From: Notospermus geniculatus
Lineage: Eukaryota > Nemertea > Pilidiophora > Heteronemertea > Lineidae
Reading direction: 5' to 3'
Length of the DNA: 64,000 nucleotides
Assembly (NCBI GenBank): GCA_002633025.1
Contig: NMRB01000375.1
Span: 13,214 to 77,213 of the forward strand
The notes under the pieces were generated by a model. The model did no database searches. It was not told the origin of the DNA and was given only the letters and a program-made list of their open reading frames with translations. Positions 56,701-64,000 of the stretch are shown here, piece by piece. Numbering within the stretch: position 1 is the first letter of the stretch; every line of letters starts with the position of its first letter. The translations under genes and the position numbers were made by a program.

Positions 56701-59700
56701 CTAATGGCCACGTTGACATCATGTAGGCCTGTCCGCCGTCCTTGTCGTAGGAGACCTGTAACTCATCAGTTGTACAACTGAAGTGTCCACAGTCTGCGGC
56801 TTGTCATAGCCCAGCAGAATTATGACTTTCAACCATGATTGTCATCAAATCATTTGACTGTGACAAGACTCCTCAGTTCCGTCATGATCCTTTCCACCTA
56901 TTCATGCCTTACTCACAGGAGTAGGAGAGACGTCACCTGCAACCGTGTTGTGCGAGTTCTTTTAGTTGCGAAGGTTTTCACACCTCCTGACACGACGGAA
57001 TAATTGAGTCACAAACAGGTAGAGTGGGAGGGGGTTTAGCTCTCTGGAAATGCCTTTGAGACAAGACAAGAAGAGGAGGCTCTCGGTATCAGTTTTGGAT
57101 CAAAACAGTTTGAAGTCCGCAATGCGTCTAGCTGTGCAAGTTCCCTATCAGCAATGAGACATGAATATTGGCGATCATGACAGCGTTCATTAGAGTTATA
57201 ATATGTTGTTACATGGCTTGTTGTTCTTGCTCACATTATCAATCATGCAGTAATGATGCTATGACTTGGTGATTGCCGACTTCACCCACTCCACCATCGG
57301 AACACTAGTTGTCCTACAAACTGGGGAAATGCTCAGGAAATTTTTTCCATAAATACCCTCATTTGGGACAATCGTTTATGCCATATTACACCACATATGC
57401 TGTTTATATATGGTCCATTATGTATTTGTTTTAACACTTGCTGCTTCAGAATCAATGCCTGTCTGGAGGTGGGGCAGTGACAGTAGAATACACTAATGAT
57501 AAACTGACTCTGCCAGGAGGACCCCTCAGCAAAAGCTGGCTGGTCGTTGCATATTTTGCTCCGTCTCTTGCAGAACCATCCCAGAATATCTAGCTGTGGG
57601 CTGTAATAACACAGAACGATTCTGTCTGGTATTTGGCCAGCCTTGGAAGCAGACTGATATCAAACAAGAGCTCTATCAGTCTTGTTTCTCTGGCAACTGC
57701 ATATCTAATACCATTGGTGGAATGGTACAAATATCAAAGACTTGATTTGGCATAATTCAGGACAAAATGTGGCCCGGTTCGTCTTGCAGACTGTGGAACG
57801 GCAGCAGACACCGCTCTCCCAGATGGACACCTCGTTATCAAGGACACCTAAGTTCTGTCCCAAATTGGTCACTTCTGTTCATTTTGACCCCTTTGAATTA
57901 GGACATATCCCAATTGAGGAGAGTATCTGGCAATCCCAACCAATGTACTTAGGAATAGGATGTTGCACTGTAGCGAACTGATACCAGTCTGTTTTTCCTG
58001 CATCTCAATACCAACAGATGCTCTTTTATCCTCCTTCATGATATCGATCAACAAACAGAACACGTTCAAAAAGTTTGTGTCTTTTTCCCAAGAGATATGG
58101 GGCCGTATTCAAAAAGGGTGATCATCGCGCGATTAAGACTTAGACGCGTGTAACTTTACTAAATGCACACACTTCCACCGTGCATTTGACGAAGTTACAC
58201 GCGTCTAAGTCTTAAACACCCTTTTTGAATACGGCCCATGATGTTTGACTTTGACTCTTCTGTGAGTGCAGGAAAGAGGCTTATTTCCCAGGGTTTCGAC
58301 CACTGACAGCCCTTGGTGATGGAACCTCGGATGTCACTCGATCCTCTTTGTCAGACATTGAGATGGCATTTCCTCATCTTCTTTTAGACTTTTCTGCAAA
58401 TTCTGGCAATTTAATACTACACCTCTCTTTCAACCCACTCACCACTCTATAATAACTGGGGTAGCCCTAGGATTAAAACCACTCTAGGATAATTGAGGAT
58501 GTAGTCCTAGGATTGTTCGAACATTGAAGATTGACACCGACAGTTGAGTAGCCACGATATTGCCACTTTTTGTGGACAGCCGGCGGTGGTAGCGTCATTC
58601 TCCAATACCGTAGTTCTGCATGCGTGGATCCCTTGGAACGAGAGTTACTCTTAATGGGGCAAGGTTGATAAGTGGTAGTTCAACAACATATAGTGGTCTC
58701 CCTTAATGGTGGTATACTTAGCGCAGTATAGGGAAGGAATACTGTGCCTCGTTAAAGTATGAAGGTTGAATTGACTGAAAAGGACCTCGCGCTAGGTTTA
58801 TGGTTGCTGGTGTTGACCGTGCATTTTGATGAGCAAAAGGTGCATTTGATACTGAGGACTTGATCTCCTACCAGCAACCTCCAGTCTCACAATCTAATCT
58901 TGTCATGGCCTATCTGTATTTCCTCACTGAGATCAATTTGTGGCTCTGGAAGTGGAATATGATGTTTAATAGCCTCCAGTACCAACACATGACAGAAATT
59001 GATATTCAATGTTCAGTGTTTATCAAATGGCTCTTGTATGACTGTCAATACCGGTAGTTGTATTTCGTATCGGTTGCCATGTTTGTCTTGGGTCATTTAT
59101 GGCAAAATGAATGGCAATATGGCAAGATAGTACTGTGATTCTGGCAATTCCCCGGAACCCAAGTTGGCGATTACCCTTGTAGAAACAACCGCCCTAGTAT
59201 AGAGCTTGTGCGGATGACGTCACCAGAGAAAAATTCGCCATCTTGATGGTCAAATTGACGTCAAATGACATCGTCGATTCGCATGGTGAACTTTGTCGTC
59301 AGCACAAGTGGAGTCTGTGTGACTTCAACCTTGACGTGATCTACACATGGCACACTTGTTTGGTGACGTCAGTATGGTTGACCGCCGGTCAAAAGTGACG
59401 TCACATTGAGCCACTGCACAAGCTCTAACGGTTTTCTGTGTTAAAATTCATAATTCATCTCGCTGATCCGTATAACATTCGTGTCTTTCTGTCATTTCAG
59501 ATTGTTCTCCAGTCTCGAGATTACAACGCCCTGACCATGAGTGTGATGGCGTTCGTGTCAATGCTCTACCCTCTTGAGTACATGTTCCCAGTCATTCCTC
59601 TCCTCCCGACATGCATGAGCTCGGCGGAGCAGGTAAGATCAAGATGGAGATACCTCAACATTTTCACATAAATTTCTCTCTTCATGAGCTGTAGAGGTGG

Positions 59701-62275
59701 TATAGTGGAAAAATCAACACCCGCAGAAAATGAGGTCATGGGATCAATCAGGAGTTGAGCCTGTGGCTGTGGTAGAGAGGGCAGTCATTCCTCAACATCA
59801 AAGAATTTCTACAGGGGCTCCGGTTTCCTCCTACATTACGTAAATATCACCCAGTACCCTATTGTTTGATGAGTAGCTATAATGCTCCGAGTACGGGCTG
59901 TGCTCCTGAAATGGTACTTATATAAAAATGTTTCTCCAAGCTGAACGTTGTCATGGTTACTGATGACCCTCCCCTCTCTTTCAGCTATTGCTCGCGCCGA
60001 CCCCTTATATCATTGGTGTCCCGGCCTCCTTCTTCATGTACAAAAATCAGTTCCGTCTGCCTAACGATGTTGTTCTAGTTGACCTAGATGCCAATAAGGT
60101 ATGTATTGATGACGTGTAGCGGTGAACTTTACATCCAGGACTTCCACTTCCACTTTCTGAAATTTTCCAAGTTGTGATGTCTTGTATGGTATTACAGTGT
60201 CTAACACTTATATTTGGGGTGATTTTTCTTCATTTTTTCCAACAACTGTAAACATATACTTCAGTTTTATCTCGTATTATTGATTTTAATGTTCTTCGTG
60301 TCCGTGCGTTGTATTCTCACTATAATCTTTTGCAGAACAATCTTAATTGTCTAGATGATGAGAATTCCGTTGAATCGGTAACAATGCATTCATTTTGAGA
60401 AAAATTCCATCATCTTTCCTGCAGTTTTGGTGATTGAATGTAGATTTAGAATGCGGGTGAAAGCAATCTTCATGCATTGTGCCAGTTTGCATTTTTGGCG
60501 TCACGGGTTTTTAACAAATGGAAATTGATGTGCTGTGCTTCACTGCAAATTAAGTGTTCAGGTTGAAATTAAATTGACATGCATGTTCAATGTAATTCCT
60601 AACTGTGGATCTAATTAGGCTTCAAAAGATTTATTTCAAATGAGGTTATGTACGCCAACTTTGGAGTTGAGGTTGGCTATTGCATGATATGGGATGATAA
60701 GGGTTAAGATAAAAAGGGTTAAGGCGTCACTGATCTGAATTGAATTCACCTCATCTACCCCTGAAGTCCAGCATCTTCTGCCAAAGTTCTTGGATGCTAT
60801 GGAACTGATTCAAAGATATTTGAAGAAAGGTTGTTCCCGTTAACCATCTGAAGAATCTTTCTTCAAGTCCTTTCCAATTCATTCGCAAGGATTCTGCATG
60901 TTGAAAACTTCTGCAGAAAATACTACCTCCTCAAACCAGGGAGCAGATTACCCCGGTAGTTAAATCGTCCTGCCAGCCATGCATCGTGACGGAACTCCCC
61001 AGATACCCTTCCTTCCCTGACATTTTAGTTCCAACTCCCTACTCTCATTTCTTTACTACCCCGGTAGGCTTTTATGTTTATGATGACCCTGGTTTGATAG
61101 ACCTCTCAGTACCCATTAGATTTGAGATTTTGGTTGATTTAGAACTGCTCTCCCATAAAACTCACTTGTTCGTCTACGATTTTGTGTTTGCTTGCAATGG
61201 CATTACATTGATTTAGTGTGCTTGCAATTTTGCATTTCATATTTCACCTCACTTTTGCAGTTGATGTGTGCGATTCAGTATTTTTGATTGACAAATTTGA
61301 TAAATTATCTTGATATCAACTTGCTTGCAATGCCATCTGGTGGTGGAAGTCTTCGTGCTGGTAGATTCTGAATCCCCATCTTGGTGTTTTCAGATTACAG
61401 TGCCTTCTGGAGTCGAAGAACTGGCCCCCCTGCCAGAGCCAGAGGGGACAGTCCTCAAGAATCATCTCAGACAGGTAGGCTTGCTGGAAAGAAGGGAAGT
61501 GGCCTGGTAAAGTAGGCCCACTCTCAGGGGATACATGTACCTCTGCGAGGANCACTAAGAACCTCAACATAACCCCTTCCCACCCAATCCCAAGGGGTCT
61601 AATAGGCTCCATGTTGATTTACCAAGGGATGTAGGCCTACATGTGGTATTGACCCCTTCCCACCCAAATGGGTCCATATGAATAAAGACTAGCAAATGCT
61701 TTTACTTGAATTTTGCAATACAAATTCACTAAGCTACCCAAGTGGTCTGATGACATCTTTTTCGATTCATGAAGTGAAATTAACCCCTCCCCACCAAATA
61801 CGATATTTACATGTATCTTGATTCACCAAGCAATATTAACCCCTTCCTACCCAAGTGGTCTGATACGACTTTCGCCGGGGTTTTCCCCTGCCATGCTGGC
61901 TGCCTCTAGAGGCCCTTTAATTTCAGCCTCTTGAGTTGGCAGGTCATAGTCAGCTGAGCGCAAGGCCCATGGGCCTCTTGTTCTTTTTGTGACGAGCTCA
62001 TCGCGTTCCAACCAAAGAAACTACTGGTATGGTGATATTAAAATGTAGAAGATTGAGAAAATGGTGTATCCTGGTGTCATTTGGTATCTTTCATGTTTTT
62101 GCAGGCTTTAGCCAGCATGAGTATGAGTCCTCAGCCAATCAAGAACTTGGATGCAGTCGCCCAGAACCCAGACATGTTTAAGCGTCGGGATAGTTTCTCG
62201 TCCCACACCGGCTTCAATCCGCTCATATATGGTAATGATGTGGATTCAGTTGATGTGGCAACCAGGGTTGCCATG
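47797..62275 (+). CDS. MADD: MADD / Rab3-GEP, 5' eight coding exons (3' end beyond the window)
   Basis: Exons: 47797-48353, 50010-50154, 50441-50599, 59501-59632, 59985-60098, 60336-60377 (microexon), 61394-61474, 62105-62275. All phases match, giving 467 residues. MADD/Rab3-GEP (C. elegans AEX-3) is a DENN-domain exchange factor for Rab3 and Rab27 in vesicle traffic; in vertebrates its death domain links it to TNFR1 signalling. The start [19 protein letters not shown] matches the family N-terminus. uDENN is encoded mainly by exon 1 ([37 protein letters not shown]). The central DENN has [52 protein letters not shown] and [13 protein letters not shown]. dDENN begins with [20 protein letters not shown], where the window exons end at a donor. 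The large intron 50600-59500 holds two candidate alternative last exons. Confidence 0.94.
50185..50370 (+). mobile_element. tRNA-derived SINE-like copy
   Basis: It has a B-box-like GTTCGACCCCTGG preceded by GGGGCAGTGG...ACATCAGTGTCC, and a downstream CTCCGGTTTCCTCCTGTTG also seen near 59820-59835. It lies in the short intron between MADD exons 2 and 3. Confidence 0.55.
50669..50836 (+). CDS. Possible alternative last exon in MADD intron 3 (first)
   Basis: After a good acceptor (CTTCACTTTCAG) the frame reads 55 residues to TGA. It begins [15 protein letters not shown] and includes [17 protein letters not shown]. It is phase 0, the same as the MADD donor at 50599, so it could terminate a short MADD isoform within the DENN module. 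Composition is protein-like, but I do not recognise the family. It could also be the end of a nested gene. Confidence 0.3.
   Translation, partial: GLKIRIQVDQPKAYFTDIGLVSYKGIPECTEAVLLQQVEHMLVTKGQLATVPVSV
54445..54690 (+). CDS. Possible alternative last exon in MADD intron 3 (second)
   Basis: After the acceptor CCGGTTCAG, 81 residues read to TGA, beginning [20 protein letters not shown] and including [12 protein letters not shown]. Phase 0, compatible with the donor at 50599. The composition is convincingly coding-like and the family is unrecognised. An exon of a nested plus-strand gene is the main alternative. Confidence 0.35.
   Translation, partial: FPDEFYWDDLAAEKFQKIIQTIDVEDLLTHVVQLQDQTPAGLQYCTQIAKFSGRISFTLLSSPVNFSTSMDRQFIHIISNL
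55955..56195 (+). repeat. Array of six GACCAATCAGAG (CCAAT) motifs
   Basis: ACCAATCAGA or GCCAATCAGA occurs six times in the same orientation (near 55960, 56000, 56060, 56099, 56150, 56182). Parts of a longer unit also recur (AGTTGATCA, CAAAGAATAGGAATC, CAGCTGCAT). It is a degenerate tandem repeat carrying the NF-Y consensus in every unit. Confidence 0.8.
58100..58237. mobile_element. 138-bp near-palindromic MITE (GGGCCGTATTC ends)
   Basis: The left arm GGGCCGTATTCAAAAAGGG, followed by a region with TAAGACTTAGACGCGTGTAA, mirrors the right arm CTTTTTGAATACGGCCC with TTACACGCGTCTAAGTCTTA. A half copy occurs at 34432-34496 in RUNDC1. Possible ATG target duplication. Confidence 0.85.
59202..59425. 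mobile_element. 224-bp MITE carrying four CRE palindromes
   Basis: GAGCTTGTGC and GCACAAGCTC form the ends, flanked by TA (59200-59201, 59426-59427). The interior has four perfect TGACGTCA sites at 59215-59222, 59256-59263, 59364-59371 and 59396-59403, and a near match at about 59326. It ends about 75 bp before MADD exon 4. Confidence 0.75.
59690..59850 (+). mobile_element. Degenerate SINE-like copy
   Basis: It shares GGTATAGTGGAAAAATCAACA, a weak B box and a CTCCGGTTTCCTCCTAC tail with the copy at 50185-50370. It is intronic in MADD. Confidence 0.4.
60336..60377 (+). CDS. MADD: MADD 42-bp microexon
   Basis: TTTTGCAG, then 42 bp, then GTAACA. It starts and ends in phase 0 between the exon ending DLDANK and the exon starting ITVPSG, and would insert [15 protein letters not shown] know of no equivalent in the human protein at this point. 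It is probably an alternatively spliced cassette exon, or less likely a chance match. Confidence 0.5.
61565..61870. repeat. Degenerate ~100-bp repeat, TAACCCCTTCCCACCCAA motif
   Basis: Variants of (AT)TAACCCCTTCC(C/T)ACCCAA occur near 61570, 61655, 61785 and 61838, followed in several units by GGTCTGAT or GGTCTAAT. Intron between MADD exons 7 and 8. A single N is at 61552. Confidence 0.65.
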
Positions 62276-62294
62276 GTAAGTGAACAGTACTTGA

Positions 62295-62480
62295 ACTTGT
62301 TGGGGTGGTGCAGTTGCAACATCCGTGCCTACCAGCAACGTGGTTGTGGGTCGGAATCCCAGTTGTGCTGGCGGCTTCATGTTGAGTAATTCCATTGGGG
62401 ATTTGGCCTAGTGGTTAAGGCGTGCTGCCCCTTAGTGCTGGCGATTGATGCCTTATTATGCGAGGGTCCGTAGGTTTAAC
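62295..62480 (+). mobile_element. SINE-like copy plus adjacent tRNA-like head
   Basis: 62295-62385 resembles the SINE family above (GGTGCAGTTGCAACATCCGTG, GGTCGGAATCCCAG). Directly after it, 62391-62480 has a good A box (TGGCCTAGTGGTTAAGGCG) but a poor B box (GGTTTAACCTAG). The latter is probably a second tRNA-derived SINE rather than a working tRNA gene. Confidence 0.5.
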
Positions 62481-63521
62481 CTAGAGTCTAGTAGGAAGCT
62501 ACATCTTGCACCTTAGAAACCTGTTATTATTTCAGTACTTTCCAATGAATGCCTATTTGACAGATTTCGAAAATTTTCAGCGTTTTTCTGTCTTTCCAAA
62601 TTGGACTTAAAAGTTGCCAGCTGTCCATACATTCTGACAGACCATTGTTGTGTAGATATCGTGATTGTTGTGTAGACATCGTCGCATCATTATTGAACCA
62701 TGTCAAGCGACGGGAGTGTCTTGACATCGAGACGGTTGATTACTATCCTGCCAATAGAAGAGAGGAAGAATACCAAGAGCTGATATTCAGATTGTAAAAC
62801 CAATAATGATGATTGGCCAGACAGTTGAGCCAATAACAGAGGTTCTTTGAACAGTGGGGGGGGGGGGGTGAAAGAATGTTAGGGTATTGTATAGGGTGTC
62901 CGTACTCCTGTGATACTTGTATCGGAGACAGGTTCCTACTTGAGACCATGAATATTTGCAGGATTGCAAATTTGTAATCCCAGATTTGATAAACACCCAT
63001 GTTTACATGGAGTATTTTTCTTTATTCATTTGACTTACAGTGTACAGTGTTTACATGTACAATGTCTAATAGTGTCAACTGTCAGGTGAGGAGATGGAAG
63101 TGAAATACACAAACGAAGTACCCTATGGTGTCTTTCCTCTTTCCATTGGTCCAGCAGTCTTTAAACAGCCGGAAATGGTGTGAATACCTGCTGCCCATTT
63201 GGACTCAGATTCTTGCAATAAGATTTAACGGTCTGTGTCTTGGGATCAAATGTGGTGTTGTTTTCTGTAGTGGATAAAATAAATAATGCGGTCATGTTGA
63301 CGATGATTAAAAGCTATTTCGGGGAGGTTTGTAGTCGGCATCCAAGGGGGTTGGGACTATTGGAAACATTAAACAGTATTTTAACGGTATTAAAATAGAC
63401 ATCAGTGCAGAGGTCAGGTACTGGGTAGATTTGCTCCACATTGCTCAATGTTCCTTGAACATCGTGTTGGAGGGTGCATGGCCTGATTAAATGATGATTG
63501 GTTTCTTTACACAAGAAGCTA

Positions 63522-63703
63522 CAGTACAGGTCACAATTGACATCCCTACGGCTTCGCGTAAGTTACTCCTAAGTTACGCGTAACTCACGGCTTTGGTTTC
63601 GCGTAACTCACTGCGTAACTCGCGCGTAACATAGCTCGTGAGTTGCTGCGTAAGTTACACGTAACTTACGTGAATTTAGGGATGTCAATTGTGACCTGTA
63701 CTG
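63522..63703. mobile_element. 182-bp MITE with GCGTAAC-iterated interior
   Basis: About 28-bp TIRs (CAGTACAGGTCACAATTGAC and complement) are flanked by TA (63520-63521, 63704-63705). The interior repeats GCGTAAGTTAC/GCGTAACTCAC-like words in both orientations. Non-coding, Tc1/mariner-like. Confidence 0.85.
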
Positions 63704-64000
63704 TACTTGTACTGCATTGCTTACCTCCTGCTATTGATCCTTTAACTACCAGGTTATCTCCACTCAGTGTGAATTGTTCACAAGCTGTAATAACATGCCC
63801 TGGTAAATCTCTGGAAAGAAGAACCATATATGAATCAAAAGTGTTCTTCCGTGCAGGAAAAATTTGACTCCGAGATGGTCAGTTAAAGAAAGTTTAAGTA
63901 TTATAAATTTGGAAGTGCATGTAGTCAGTTGAACATCAGGCCCATGGGCCTCCTGTTGTGGTAGTCAACTTACATGGTGAAAATGTAGGTGTTGCCGCCC

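Larger units (their letters stand above)
50600..59500 (+). other. 8.9-kb MADD intron 3
   Basis: Besides the two candidate last exons and the elements listed separately (55955-56195, 58100-58237, 59202-59425), I see no supported coding sequence. Minus-strand frames at 53153-53431 and 53824-54114 read smoothly for 90-96 residues but match no family I know. A 21-bp direct repeat (CTGCTATGGAGTTTTAAACTC, first copy cut here to CTGCTATGGAG) occurs at 55468-55510. Confidence 0.4.
62276..64000 (+). other. MADD intron 8, running off the window
   Basis: The next conserved MADD block (the one containing RFFNS in relatives) is not present, so the intron extends past the window. It contains the SINE-like copy, a G run near 62857 and the MITE at 63522-63703. 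Confidence 0.6.

Noticed and set aside
62391-62480. Possible tRNA gene
   Set aside because: The A box is good but the B box is degenerate and no proper acceptor stem pairs; better explained as a tRNA-derived SINE.

Overview
This is eukaryotic (metazoan) nuclear DNA, not bacterial. It is AT-leaning and intron-rich, with four protein genes whose exons can be read from splice sites and conserved domains. The intergenic and intronic DNA is full of short inverted-terminal-repeat elements (MITE-like), tRNA-derived SINE-like copies and small tandem duplications. Abundant AGGCCTAGGCC-type and ACATGTA-type simple motifs, together with compact vertebrate-like gene structures, suggest a marine invertebrate such as an echinoderm, hemichordate, amphioxus or lophotrochozoan. 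The phylum cannot be fixed from this sequence alone. One long N gap (14023-14476) and three isolated Ns (26130, 42007, 61552) show it is a draft assembly.

Layout. (1) 1-10636: no convincing exon. It holds several transposon-like inverted-repeat elements and degenerate repeats, and is probably a 5' intron or upstream DNA of the first gene. (2) 10637-22155, plus strand: eleven exons of an ARHGAP39/Vilse-type Rho GTPase-activating protein, with a Ser/Arg-rich middle, a MyTH4 domain and a RhoGAP domain. The N-terminal WW domains lie outside the window or were not found. (3) 22156-26300: downstream DNA with a 461-bp tandem duplication. (4) 26870-30794, minus strand: THYN1 (EVE-domain protein), complete in five exons. 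A tandem duplication carries an intact second copy of its last two exons. (5) 30795-32398: head-to-head spacer between THYN1 and RUNDC1, with a large palindrome, YY1-like motifs and AGGCCT-rich DNA. (6) 32399-41013, plus strand: RUNDC1, complete in sixteen coding exons (636 residues predicted). (7) 41014-47796: spacer with a ~1.47-kb tandem duplication whose two copies each carry a different private MITE. (8) 47797 to beyond the window end, plus strand: the 5' part of MADD/Rab3-GEP (DENN protein), eight coding exons, 467 residues, covering most of the tripartite DENN module.

The four genes do not form an obvious pathway. They are typical neighbouring housekeeping or neuronal genes: a Rac/Cdc42 GAP, a nuclear PUA-like reader, an autophagy-related RUN protein and a Rab3/Rab27 exchange factor. 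I found no prokaryote-style system, no CRISPR array, no complete rRNA or tRNA gene and no autonomous transposase. The most interesting observations are the paired duplications with clean empty and filled transposon sites, the duplicated THYN1 terminal exons, a MITE carrying four perfect CRE palindromes next to a MADD exon, an in-frame 14-residue MADD microexon and two phase-compatible alternative last exons in a MADD intron.
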